Shown here in pieces: positions 36,164-46,978 of a stretch of 64,000 bases of DNA. The notes under the pieces are model-generated. The model was given only the letters and a program-made list of their open reading frames with translations, searched no databases and had not been told where the DNA came from. A program made the position numbers and the translations under genes. The DNA is from Bugula neritina (taxonomy: Eukaryota; Bryozoa; Gymnolaemata; Cheilostomatida; Bugulidae): the NCBI GenBank assembly GCA_964035545.1, contig OZ037767.1, positions 12,505,081 to 12,569,080 on the forward strand. The letters run 5' to 3'. Numbering within the stretch: position 1 is the first letter of the stretch; every line of letters starts with the position of its first letter.

Positions 36164-37159
36164 CTACGTACGTCTACTCAAAGCTGTATCAATGTGATAA
36201 AAGAGCGAGCAGCGTGGTTGTGAAACGTGGCTAGGACTTATTACTTCCGGCGTATGAATCTCGTTTGAGATTCCGCCGAGGCAAAAGTTGATATTCCCGT
36301 GGTGTTCATAACTCCCACGTTTTGCCATCTTCCCTGTACGGTACCTAGTGGGACATTTGACCGCGCCCTGAACGGCACGTGGTAAGTCCTTGAGGCACCC
36401 GGGGGTTTGCCTAGAACACCGTTCTGGAGGTGTCGTCACCAACCAAGGCAGCTTACTCACCCGTGGACGGTCACGTCTCACGGGTGGTGCTTCCAGCCAG
36501 TTTGTGACAAATGGAGCTTCTCTAGCATCTCCGTACGGAGCCCATGGAAGTGTCGTTCCTAGCCAAGGCGGTTTACTCACCCGTGGACGGTCACGTCTCA
36601 TGAGTGGTGCTTCCAGCCAGTTTGTGACAAATGGAGCTTCCCTAGCATCTCTGTACGGAGCCCATGGAAGTGTCGTCCCTAGCCAAGGCGGTTTACTCAC
36701 CCGTGGACGGTCACGTCTCACGGGTGGTGCTTCCAGCCAGTTTGTGACAAATGGAGCTTCTCTAGCATCTCCGTACGGAGCCCCTCCCATGGGGGGGTTT
36801 TGCACTTCGAGATCGGTTTCTGATCTAGGAAGTGGTGGCGGCAGCCTGAACGCTGAAGGTGGTGAGCGCAGTTCCCTGAACGGAGGTGGCTTTTCCTGCC
36901 TCGCCACAGCTTTGGGTTGCATCCTGGGCGTTTTGCCGACCAGGTCAGCACTCTTCGTCTGTCCGTGCCCTTTTGCACTTTGCTTTCGCCGCCCCACCCT
37001 GTCAGGAGGGCGGCCGTGCTTACTGGCCTGGCAGACTCCACACTGCTTAACTCTGCGCCGTACCTCACGCTCCATGTTAGGCCAATACCACCAGAGTTGT
37101 AGTTCGGTGAGCACCTGTTGGGCTCCCCGGTGAGCCTGTTGGTGTACCTCATCTATCAA
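36164..37159 (-). pseudogene. Gypsy-C integrase zinc finger fused to a Pro/Arg-rich repeat region
   Basis: The 331-codon frame starts with an integrase HHCC zinc finger: IDEVHQQAHRGAQ, WWYWPNME, then CGVCQASKHG. The catalytic core does not follow. Instead there is a basic segment and three near-identical 40-residue repeats (about 36430-36789) with the words APYGDAREAPFVTNWLEAP and RRDRPRVSKPPWLG. The plus strand is also open for 247 codons there because the repeat is 120 bp. The coding value of the repeat is doubtful; the zinc finger is a clear pol remnant. Confidence 0.75.
36430..36789. repeat. 120-bp tandem repeat, three copies
   Basis: Copies start at about 36430, 36550 and 36670; each contains 'cttactcacccgtggacgg' (tttactcacc in two copies) and 'gccagtttgtgacaaatgg'. 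Copies 2 and 3 differ at only a few positions. The period is divisible by 3. Confidence 0.95.
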
Positions 37160-37430
37160 CTCTCGGCGGATGGCGGCAGAACAGAGAGTCCTCTCCTGGA
37201 TAGAAACAGGCTGCTCTCGTGGGGGTGTAGTAGTGTTTTAGGTGACCTCATCTCCTTCGCCATGGTCGAGGGGTTAGGTTTCTGACAAGGACTGGGGACC
37301 AGCTGTCGAGGGGGTGGCGCCACGCTTTGCGGCGCTTGGGCTTTTCTCCTCACAGACTCTGCGGTCCGTCGTTTTTCAAACCTGTTGCGGGGCGGCATTG
37401 AGAACACCGGCGGCGAGTGGCTTGTACAGC

Positions 37431-38444
37431 CTACTTGCCGTCCTGGTGGCCGTTCCGTAAGGTCTCGGACGGGTGTCCGGCGTGGCGGCCGCCACTGTGT
37501 CCTTCCTTGGAACGTGGGAGCATCCGCGGGCTGTCGTAGTTTAACCCTGGGGGAAGTCGGGGACAGTGTTTCTGGAAGTGTCCTGGCCTTCCGCACTCCC
37601 AATAGGAGGAGTGTCCCTTACCAGGCGACTGTACCTGTGGCCCATCAAGCTCACAGGTAGTGTCTAGCTGGCTTAGGGGAAGGGCCAAGGCGGAGACCAG
37701 TTCGACTAGCATGTCGGTCATTTGTGCGACCTTCGATGTCACCGTCATCTGCGTCACCTTGGCTACCGCTGGAGTGTCCGCGTTGAAAGCAGTAGGAGCA
37801 GCGGAGGGCTCCATGTCCACCTGACGGGAAGTCACACGGTTCCGGTGCAGGTGACTCGCCAGAAGGTAAGCTTCCCCTTCTGCGAGCGCATCTTCGACTG
37901 TGGTGACTCCCCTCGCCAGAAGTTGGTGATGGAGTCCCAGGTCGTTGATGGATTGCACGAAGGCATCATAAGTGTACTTTTCACGGTTTGCTTGAGGCAG
38001 GTCGCGGAACGCGATCTGTGCCAGTCTCATTACCATGGTAGCGTGCTCTTGTAGTGGCGTGTGGGGATCACGCCACAGTCTTTGGAGACGGGCCCGTGCA
38101 TCTACAGCGGAGATACCAAAACGGGCCCACAAGGAAGTAAAGATCTCGTCGATGTCCGGTCCCACTCCATATGGCTTGGCCTTGTCTGACAGTACCATCC
38201 TGAGCTTGAGCAATGCTATTCTGGGTGGCCACTGTGCAACCTCCATCACATCTTGGAACTCTTGAATGAATTGCTCCACCGGCTTCTCCCCTGAGAAGGT
38301 GGGCACCCTCAGCCAGTACTTCTCTTCATAACATTCCCTATGCACTCTCACTTCTTTTCTTACTACTGGTTCTATAGGTATAGCAACGCTATCTTCCTCA
38401 CCTTCATTCTTCGGAATGGGTAGCTCTGTGCCTCCTTCTGCCAT
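37431..38444 (-). CDS. Gypsy-C gag
   Basis: An intact 337-codon frame from an ATG at 38444, about 10 bases after the primer-binding site. The capsid-like part has VPTFSGEKPVEQFIQEFQD, ALLKLRMVLSDKAK, and a HATMVMRLAQIAF helix typical of Gypsy capsids. The C-terminal knuckle reads YWECGRPGHFQKHC: the first Cys of the usual CCHC is Tyr, so zinc binding may be lost. The frame ends in TGA-type stop at 37431 and overlaps another open frame (37602-37156) that continues in the +1 direction. It is the only intact-looking retroelement gene in the window. Confidence 0.9.
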   Translation of the reverse strand: MAEGGTELPIPKNEGEEDSVAIPIEPVVRKEVRVHRECYEEKYWLRVPTFSGEKPVEQFIQEFQDVMEVAQWPPRIALLKLRMVLSDKAKPYGVGPDIDEIFTSLWARFGISAVDARARLQRLWRDPHTPLQEHATMVMRLAQIAFRDLPQANREKYTYDAFVQSINDLGLHHQLLARGVTTVEDALAEGEAYLLASHLHRNRVTSRQVDMEPSAAPTAFNADTPAVAKVTQMTVTSKVAQMTDMLVELVSALALPLSQLDTTCELDGPQVQSPGKGHSSYWECGRPGHFQKHCPRLPPGLNYDSPRMLPRSKEGHSGGRHAGHPSETLRNGHQDGK

Positions 38445-38454
38445 CTTGATATAC

Positions 38455-38478
38455 GCAAGATCCCACCGCTGCCACCAC
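38455..38478 (-). other. Primer-binding site of Gypsy-C
   Basis: On the minus strand the 5' LTR ends ...CACAACA and TGGTGGCAGCGGTGGGATC follows after one base. Nearly identical to Gypsy-B. Confidence 0.85.
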
Positions 38479-38824
38479 TGTTGTGTTTTAGCACAATTAT
38501 TAAGCGTGGATTGTCTGCGTACTTAGTGTCAATTTAACTAGTAATTACTAGAATTGCCGGCGTACAATAACTTTTATTTAACTCGATAAACATAATTATA
38601 ACATCACATCAAAATACTATATAACATCAGTCAATTACTAACACATGTTACTACTACGAGTCCTTGCTCACAACAACACATGGTTTCTGCTGGCTAACCC
38701 GGGAACAGTCACTTGACAGGAAGCTCGCCTTCCGGTCCCTCTAATTGGATAGTAGAACATAGTTATAAGTATTCGCATACGGAGAGGGGACGACCCCATT
38801 ATTATACTATGTAATCCCATTACA
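38479..38824 (-). repeat. Gypsy-C 5' LTR
   Basis: 346 bp; partner of 34474-34821, about 96% identical by eye. Confidence 0.93.
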
Positions 38825-38962
38825 CCATGATAGTAACTAGATAATCCAGACAAGAATACAATTACTGTTTACACAAGTGTTTACTGCTTGCCTTGTCTTA
38901 CTGGTTATAACTAACTGCTCATCAGTAAATGTCTGATTCAAGAAAATTTTTTCCCCTAAAAC

Positions 38963-39099
38963 TATGCATAGTGTTCTTTAAGTTTCCTTCTTTCAATGAT
39001 ATAAAGGCTCTTTGAATAGTTTACAGGTTCTGTTTGCTGATTTACAGACACCAGACTGACACTGACTGTGAATAGAACTGCATTGTCTCATGCATTCTC
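38963..39099 (-). repeat. Dispersed repeat, copy 2 (partner at 12693-12826)
   Basis: Reverse complement of copy 1. It ends at 'catgcattctca', where the foldback element starts. Confidence 0.65.
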
Positions 39100-39100
39100 A

Positions 39101-40769
39101 AGGGGTGTGACTAAATTGGGTGGTCACCCGATGTCGCGATCCGTGACACCTATTTTAGTCATAAGGGGGGGTTGACTAAAATGGGTGTCACGAAAAATTT
39201 TCGTTTTATTTTCAGATTTTTAGACATTTGTAACTGCTGAAATTGTTATTGAAGAAATCTTCAGTGAATAATTAACGTTTCACAATCATTTAAACCAAAG
39301 AAGCATAAATAAATAATGATTAAATTAAATTAATTTTAGCAAAAACCAAACTTATCGAGAGTTATCTTTCCTCATCAAAAATTTAATTTTCACTTAATTT
39401 CACTGTTATCGTTATGATCATAGACATGCTAACTTATGAAACATAAGCTTTAAACTATTAAAAACGTTTTGAGCAATGATAACAAACAAACATGTCTACA
39501 AAATGTGAAAACAAAACTAAAAATCTTCGCGACACCCATATTAGAAAAAACACCCACAAGTGACTAAAATGGGTACCACGGTGATTTTTGCTTCATTTTT
39601 AGCTTTCTGGGCAGTTTTGAATACTATAAATTATGTCATGTTGAAACTTTTACTTGCTTTTACTAATTAAAATTAATAAAATCTTTAATACTCACAAATA
39701 TTAGAGAAAAATCATAGAAACAAAACTAAGAACTAAGGGAAGATAACTCTAGGGAGTGTCACTGATAGTTTCGGTTTTTATTATATTTTATTATTATTGT
39801 AAATTATTATTTAATACTACTGTCATTTGGGGTAAAACAGTTATTATATATTAGAGTTTTTCTAAAGCTTTGATCAACAACCAATTTAGCAACAAAAACT
39901 GCCAAAAAGCTAAAGAATAAAGCGCCCCCAAATGACTAAAATGGGTGTCGCAAAGATTTTTAGTTTTGATTTCACATTTTGTGAACATTTTTTTGTTAAT
40001 ATTCCTCTCAGTATTTTTACTAGTTTGATGTATATGGTTTCATAGTCAGCATGTCTAGAAACTGAAAAATAACTATGGAATTAAGTTAAAATACATGTAT
40101 TGAATTCTTCGCGACACCCCCTAGTTTTTGACCCCAAGGGTTTTCACAATGACTTTAATTTTATTCATTTTTATGTCGCAGTTTTATAACTTTTTAGTTA
40201 GCTAAGTAGACGTAAAAATGCAAAAGTCGTTTAATGATGTCAATTGTAAAATTATATCTGTTCTCAATGCTAAATGCTAATCAAAAATTTGTGACACCCA
40301 TTTTAGTCATTGTGGGTTATTTGAACTAAAATGGGTGTTGCGAAAATACTTATCTTTTTTTAAACTTTGTGAGCATTTTCGTTTTCCCAATAGTACTCCC
40401 AGCATTTTTACTAGCTTAAAGTATATGTTTTGTAAGTCGACATGTCTATGATCTTAACAATAACAATAAAATTAAGTGAAAATTAATTTTTTTAAGGAGG
40501 AAAGATAATTCTTGACGAGTCTGGTTTTTGTTATAATTGTTTTAATTTTATCATTATTTATCTATGTTTTTGGTTTAAACGATTGTGAAATGTTCATTAT
40601 TCACTGAAGATTTATTTAACAGTAATCTCAACAGTCACAACTGTCTAAAAATCTGAAATAAAAACGAAAATTCTTCGTGACACCCATTTTAGTCAAAACG
40701 CCCCCTTATGACTAAAATGGGTGTCACGGATCGCGACACCGGGTGGCCACCCATTTCAGTCACACCCTT
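39101..40769. mobile_element. Foldback element with nested 'gactaaaatgggtgtc' modules
   Basis: Outer ends agggggtgtgact-like (left) and agtcacacccttat (right) are inverted. The inverted repeats extend about 370-400 bp on each side. The motif gactaaaatgggtgtcgcga occurs about ten times, in both directions, near 39110, 39155, 39183, 39530, 39562, 39935, 40115, 40295, 40325, 40680, 40710 and 40750 (some degenerate). Each internal module is bounded by the motif. No transposase frame. It reads as a non-autonomous DNA transposon built from copies of its own ends. Confidence 0.85.
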
Positions 40770-40785
40770 ATAATAGATATAATAA

Positions 40786-41581
40786 ATGAGTACTGTATAC
40801 AAGTTTGGTGGATCATACGAGCTTAATAAAAAACAAATAACGGTTATTAATGAAATGAATGATGATTTCATTTTGAGGGATGGTTGTAATACGCTTTTAG
40901 GTACTTTAGATATGGGTATTAATAAAATTTCTAGGGTCGCAGATCTTGTTGACGCTCAAGACGCCGCTACAAAAAATACGTTTATGACACGACTATATCA
41001 CTTACATCTAATCCACAACAAAAAAATTAACTGTATCAACCGATACGGGTGGTGTAGCGGACAATAGCCTAAACGTTAGCGATGTTATAAAAAAAATATA
41101 TCGAGGTATGCTATGCCACTAATACAAAATCCTATTAATCAATTAACTATATCGACTAATGCGGGTTATGTTATAGACAGTGATTTAAAAGTTGACGATG
41201 TTGTAAAAAAAGATAATATATCGCAATATGCTATACCACTCATGCTTAATCCCAGTGAAAAACTAACTGTATCGACTAACATGAGTAGTGTTGCAGATGG
41301 TAATTCAAGCGCCAATAATGTCGTTACGAAAAATAATATATTTATTTCTAGTATTCCTAGAATCCAATCGGCGAGTGGAGGTAAGTTATTAATGCTAGCG
41401 CCTAATGGTGATATTATGGAGACTAATATTAACGTTACCGATATTATTACAAAAAAAATATATCAAATTACGCTATTCCAAAATCACAGGTGGCAGTTGG
41501 AGGTAAATTAGTAATATCATCGTCTGATAGTGTTGCATTAGAATCTACCAATTCTAATGCAATACCATCAGTATATATTTA
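40786..41581 (+). pseudogene. Viral/phage fibre-like protein gene, frame-broken
   Basis: An ATG at 40786 opens 93 codons with GTLDMGINKISRVADL and DAQDAATKN, the phrase typical of phage and large DNA-virus tail or fibre proteins. The sequence then changes frame and continues through 41113-41511 (132 codons) with ~45-residue repeats containing LTISTN/LTVSTN and DVVKKDNIS/NVVTKNNI, and ends after another frame change near 41581. No intron is visible. It lies 16 bases beyond the foldback element, behind a tataatagatataata stretch. Comparable proteins occur near polinton/adinto-type and other viral insertions in animals; which one this is I cannot say. At least two frame changes mark it as a decayed copy. 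Confidence 0.65.
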
Positions 41582-42603
41582 AGTTAATAGAGTTTTAAAA
41601 ACTTTAAAGCTTTTAAAACTTTTGTTAACGTCACGATTTTGGAAAATTCCCTAAAATTAATTAGGAGTTGTCCCTGCCGTTCATTTCGTGCATGGATTTT
41701 AAGGGTCATTGAGTGCAAAGTGAGCCAGAACCATCACTATTCTACTACTGTTATGCATGTCCAAAATTGTTTAATTCTATACTTTTGAGCCTCATGCATC
41801 TGTAAGTCTTGTCATTATACCCACATGTGTGTACAAAACCATTATTCGGCAACAAATAAGTATGCAAATGGCTTTAAATTGCCATCTAATTTTAATTATT
41901 TTGCAAACTGAGTTGAACACTCAGTATATAATTATGTAATACATCGAAACAGTTTATAAAGATATAATTTTAAATAACTTTTAACAGATCTTAAAACTTA
42001 TTTATATTTCTGCCAACAGTTTCTTGTAAAACAGCATTCCAAAAATTGCATCTGGGCTTTTAGTTGATACAATTTTATAACTCTTCAAGAATACATCAAA
42101 GTCTGTTAGACAATTTGAAAGTTTTTTGTTTATGGTTTTTTAAGGATAAACTCGGTTTTCTTCATAACATAAATTATTTGAGGATATCTCAAAATATACG
42201 TATACTTATCATAAAATTGAGCTGTTACAAAAAGCTTTTTTCACAGGCATAACCAGCCTTGTACCCGCCACAGGTATGGTCTCGTAGTAAGTAGTTTTTA
42301 GATTTAGAAAATGAATTTACACAATTTACAGTCTTTTGGCAAATATTAATTTTTTTTTAAATATTTAATATTAGTATTTTAGAGAAAAAAAGACTTAAGA
42401 TATGGAGCTGAGTTGTGAGCACATTAATTTTAAAACTGCAAAAATATTTAATGTATTTAAATTGCACGGCTGAATTAAAAATAAAATTATCAAACACTCA
42501 TCAAACATTAGTTTTGAATATACAACAAATACATTTCCTTTTTCAATTATTAGTTATTGGCAACTATAATAACATAAAACGACACTACAAACTAATCTCA
42601 TGT
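41582..42603. other. Non-coding AT-rich spacer
   Basis: Short open frames (e.g. 42064-42252) have no recognisable motif. Nothing else supported. Confidence 0.5.
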
Positions 42604-42696
42604 ATATACACAAGTGCAGATGTGCACACATACTAACACACACACAGTTGCACACACACATGCACACACACACTTACACATACATGTATGCATACG

Positions 42697-42733
<37 letters not shown>

Positions 42734-42820
42734 ATACACACACGCATACACACACGCATACACACACGCATACACACACGCATACACACATGCATACGCA
42801 TACACACACATTCACAAAAT
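42604..42820. repeat. CA-rich compound microsatellite
   Basis: Runs of ac with acacgcat and acatgcat words. Open frames on both strands come from the repeat. Confidence 0.95.
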
Positions 42821-45271
42821 ATCACAGAGATTAAATTATAATTGTGTTTTAGCATCATAGCATTACATAGGATCATTTTGATTGATGCAAGAAAATGTTC
42901 TAATATACGTTAAAAATAACTGAGCATTTAGTAATGATAGTCATATATTACCTTTTTTCAGACCTTCGTATAACAATAAGTTGCTTACAGAGTAAAATTG
43001 GTTCATACACAGCCTTACTAACTTCATAGTGTAGCAACTATATTATAACCATCAATATATAACATTTATATATGTTCATAAGATAAAGTGTCTTTGAAGC
43101 TGTATTTAATAGTAACAAACATTGAGTTACTTAAACTATGTTAAGATGTTTTATTATTTCTGGATGTAAATCAAAGATGATGTTTGTTGCCATACTTATG
43201 CAGTTTACGTTTTTTATTCTGTTTATTGCATACAAAGCTTTTAGAAGTCAACCATATTTTTTTTCAGACATGGTATTCTACAAATAGTTTTACTCACTAT
43301 TGTAAACTCGTATAGTATCTGTATTGCTTGAATTATAGTCGGTGTTAAAATTTGTCTCTTTATTGGATAATTTGCAAATTTCATTCTCAGAAGCATAGGA
43401 GAATGCTCTGCATAACCACTTTTTAAGGCACAATACAGCACAAGATTCCAAACTTTGCCCAGCGTGTGCTGAACTTTGATTATTTATTTCTGATGTATTC
43501 AGTTGTAAAAGAAAAGATGTATGATCCAGTCCCTACAAAAAGTAAAGAATCATTTTATACAATGCACAATCTGAGATTGGTAATAATTTGTTAGAGAAAA
43601 AGTGCTTTAAGAACATATGCAAAGATGCTTGACAAAATAAATAAAAATGCTCTGCATGTTTAAATAAATTGGTTTAAGGTGCCAGCAATATCGTGGATAT
43701 GTAGTCCTACATCATTCACTCCGGACAAATCTGAACTAAATGAGAAGAAATCTAGCTAGATTTTGTTCAGAAATAATTAATTTAGTGTTTAGTATTCTGA
43801 ATGAAAGCAGTTGTGACAATAGCTGCAAACTATTTTATATAAAGTAATATATTATATAATGACATACACATTATTAGTATAAAATGCTGTAACTTTTAAA
43901 AGCTACCAGCAGATGTTGTTCACAGGTCAATGTTGTCCAGTGCAACTTGTCACACACGACTATACAAATAGAGACTTTGATTTACAACGAAGACTGAGCA
44001 TTTCCTTGAAACTTTTCCTATTGGACAGATTTATGGTAGGCTCATAATAATTTTTGTTAAAAATAACCTAGAGTAAATTCATGGTGACTTGGAAAACCTT
44101 AGTAGCAGATACTAAAATTGTGGCTGCTATAAAAAAAAACAAATTAGGTTCCCATATTGTTAAGGTGACGGTGAGTCATGACATGAGGGAATAGGGATGC
44201 TATATTTTTTGCTGGTGACCTAAACTTAAATATAAAATAATGGAATATTGTCAAATAGATACTGATATACCCTAAACTTGAAATTTTCATTATTCTCTCT
44301 TGCAAGGAAAGGGCATTGTAGATAATAAAATATGTTGATAAGCTACCATACAACAGGGGCTGATGTATGGAGAAGTGATTTAGTGTGGGTGATCACATTT
44401 GACTGTAGAAATAAGCAGCTGCTAAAGCTAATGTAATTAACATACTTTCATTCATATTTAGAGCCTTAACTATAGTTTAGTTCAGTTATTTTATATTATA
44501 GATGTATAGTATTGTAACAGTTCTCCAAAAAGCTAGTGGCCAATGAGTTTACCCAAATATGGAATTTTAGAAAAAACAAAACTGAAGCGCAAGAAAATTA
44601 ATTGATTTGAAACTTCAAAATGCATTTGGGCAATGTGGGTTGTTAGCGTTGCAGATAAAACGCAGTAATATTCATATTCAAGGTTATAAAACACTTTCAA
44701 ACTTTATTTTTGCAATTCAAATGTAACAAAATTTAAACAGCAGATACCAGCAAAACATTATCTCCATGTTGAGTAGATTTAAACAAAGGAATATTTATTG
44801 CTAGTGTATAACAATATACATACCTTAGAAACAGACAAAATTAGTGGATAAACGGCTGAAGAAAGAACAAATGATGAAACATTGTACATGTTGCTTACGC
44901 TAAAAGGAAGGTTTTGACTGAACTACTAATGATGCAGCAAAGCATGAAGGCATTGCATTGATATATACAAGTCAATTTCCTTTTAGTAAGCGGTGGGTGG
45001 CACTTCGAAGCAAGTTACTGTTTATCTGATTTTTTGTATTTTTACTCAGTATTGATTACTGTCATCGAAAATTCACTTGAATAGTTATTGATGCAGCTTT
45101 TAGTTTTATTCAATATCATTCAGTTTTTCTCATACAATTTACAGTACACTCGTAATTCATGTCTATTTAAATGCATATCCTTATATTAATGTACATAGTT
45201 ATCAAATTTCATTGTTATTTTAGTCAATACTACGTTAAAATTGTACGTTATAGATGATGATTTGATCACTT
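42821..45271. other. Non-coding AT-rich spacer, 2.4 kb
   Basis: No open frame with family motifs, no splice-consistent exon and no clear repeat found by reading. Confidence 0.5.
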
Positions 45272-45740
<469 letters not shown>

Positions 45741-45787
45741 TAGGTATACGAGAAAAATTGTTATTTATTACTTTATTAGGTAAAGTA

Positions 45788-45836
45788 ATTACACTGATAT
45801 TTCGGGTACCACTGTACCCATCTTCAGAGTAGCAAT
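45788..45836 (-). ncRNA. Candidate type I hammerhead ribozyme, copy A
   Basis: On the minus strand: helix I strand ATTGCTACT, core CTGAAGA (fits CUGANGA), helix II GGGTAC-AGTG-GTACCC perfectly paired, core GAAA, a minimal helix III TATC (AUAU pairing), predicted cleavage after ATC, and helix I partner AGTGTAAT (pairs with one bulged T). This order and the tiny helix III match the hammerheads described in Penelope-like elements. It would self-cleave the element RNA. No activity is shown here. Confidence 0.7.
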
Positions 45837-46187
45837 GAATGAAATTCAAAAATTATTATGTTACGTTAGACGTTATGCATGACACAAAAAATAGAGAGTG
45901 GCAGTTATTGTAAATTATTGAAACTTAGGGAGATAATCTTATTTTATATATTACGCAGGTCAAAAGTTATACTGATTTTTTTGCATAAAAAATAAATTAG
46001 AGTTGACAAAAAAAATAGATATCCAAATATAAAAACAGCAAGAATTAGTGAAACTATGTGAGAGTTGAATAGTGTAGAGCTATTGATATAGTTTTAGTGG
46101 TATGGAGTAATTTTGTTTATTGAGTTGCGGTTTTATTTGTGTCATGCATAACGTCTAACGCAACATAATAATTTTTGAATTTTATTC

Positions 46188-46236
46188 ATTGCTACTCTGA
46201 AGATAGGTACAGTGGTACCCGAAATATCAGTGTAAT
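46188..46236 (+). ncRNA. Candidate type I hammerhead ribozyme, copy C (inverted partner)
   Basis: Same core and helices as copy A on the plus strand. One helix II base is changed (TAGGTAC instead of TGGGTAC), which breaks the pair next to the core, so it may be weaker. Confidence 0.6.
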
Positions 46237-46314
46237 TACTTTACCTAATAAAGTAATAAATAACAATGTTTCTCGTATACCTATTTATAATCAAATTGCT
46301 AGCTCGTAAAGATA

Positions 46315-46315
<1 letters not shown>

Positions 46316-46374
<59 letters not shown>

Positions 46375-46428
46375 CATATATATATACATATATATATATA
46401 TGCACATATATATACACATATATATATA
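46316..46428. repeat. (TA)n microsatellite
   Basis: TA run with tacata and tgcaca interruptions between two Penelope-like fragments. Confidence 0.95.
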
Positions 46429-46461
46429 ACATTGTTGATTTATTACTTTATTAGGCAAAGT

Positions 46462-46510
46462 ATTATACTAATATTTTGGGCACCACTGCGCCCATTTTCA
46501 GAGTAGCAAT
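46462..46510 (-). ncRNA. Decayed hammerhead copy B
   Basis: Helix I and helix II (GGGCGC-AGTG-GTGCCC) can still form through paired changes relative to copy A, but the core reads CTGAAAA and AAAA, so catalysis should be lost. Confidence 0.55.
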
Positions 46511-46794
46511 GAATGATTAAAATTCAAAAGTTATTACGTTACGTTAAACGCTATACATGACACAAAGAATAGAGACTGGCAGTTATTGTAAATTATTGAA
46601 ACTGAGGGAGATAATCTAATTTTATATATTACGCAAGTCAAAAATTATACTGATTTCTTTGCATAAAAAATAAATTAGAGTTGACAAAAAATAGATATCA
46701 AAATATAAAAACAGCATGGATTAGTGAAACTATGTGAGAGTTGAGTAGTGTGGAGCTTATTGGTATATTGTAGTTTTAATGGTATTGAGTAATT

Positions 46795-46930
46795 TTGTTT
46801 ATTAGGTTGTGGTTTTATTTGTTTAATGTAGAGAGATTCAGCTACTTTTCGGTGATGGAATTCTTTAAATGAGTGATTTAGAAGTGTTACATTGTCTATT
46901 GATATGTTTCTGTGGTTAGCGGTAGAGATA
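46795..46930 (-). pseudogene. GIY-YIG endonuclease C-terminal remnant (Penelope-like)
   Basis: A minus-strand frame after a stop near 46930 reads HRNISIDNVTLLNHSF, then HHRKVAESLYIKQIKPQPNK. The pattern R-K-x-x-E-S-L-x-I-K-x-x-x-P-x-x-N-K is typical of the C-terminal end of GIY-YIG nuclease domains, where the Glu is the metal-binding residue. Penelope-like retroelements carry this nuclease after the reverse transcriptase. The rest of the protein is absent, cut off by the repeat on the right. Confidence 0.65.
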
Positions 46931-46978
46931 TGTTAATAAATTTTGGAATTGATGTCATGTGTGTGTGTGTGTGTGTGG

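Larger units (their letters stand above)
34474..38824 (-). mobile_element. Gypsy-C: young Ty3/Gypsy element with internal deletion
   Basis: Minus-strand element with LTRs at 38479-38824 (5') and 34474-34821 (3') that are about 96% identical by eye (about 13 substitutions plus a 2-base indel in ~347). Primer-binding site and gag are on the 5' side. Pol is mostly gone: the frame jumps from gag to an integrase zinc finger near 37140, with no protease, RT or RNase H left. A 3' ORF lies between that and the 3' LTR. ATGATA occurs near both outer ends and may be the target duplication. A non-autonomous, fairly recent copy. Confidence 0.93.
45741..46295. mobile_element. Penelope-like terminal repeats in inverted arrangement
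   Basis: About 150 bp at 45741-45890 is the inverted copy of 46135-46295 (tatacgagaaaaattgttat pairs with ataacaatgtttctcgtata). The left part reads 3' untranslated region followed by terminal repeat on the minus strand and is homologous to 46430-46800. The right copy lies in plus orientation. Both carry hammerhead-like folds. (TA)n tracts flank the unit. An inverted terminal segment at the 5' side is known for Penelope-like elements; the assignment rests on the linked GIY-YIG remnant at 46795-46930. Confidence 0.75.
46430..46955 (-). mobile_element. Penelope-like 3' fragment with GIY-YIG remnant
   Basis: Reading down from 46955: endonuclease C-terminal remnant, 3' untranslated region homologous to 45890-46136, and a terminal repeat with a decayed hammerhead fold (46510-46462). 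It is truncated at its 5' side by a (GT)n tract (46957-46978). Confidence 0.75.

Noticed and set aside
36390-37133. 247-codon plus frame in Gypsy-C
   Set aside because: It is the complement of the integrase zinc-finger and repeat frame, which has real pol motifs.
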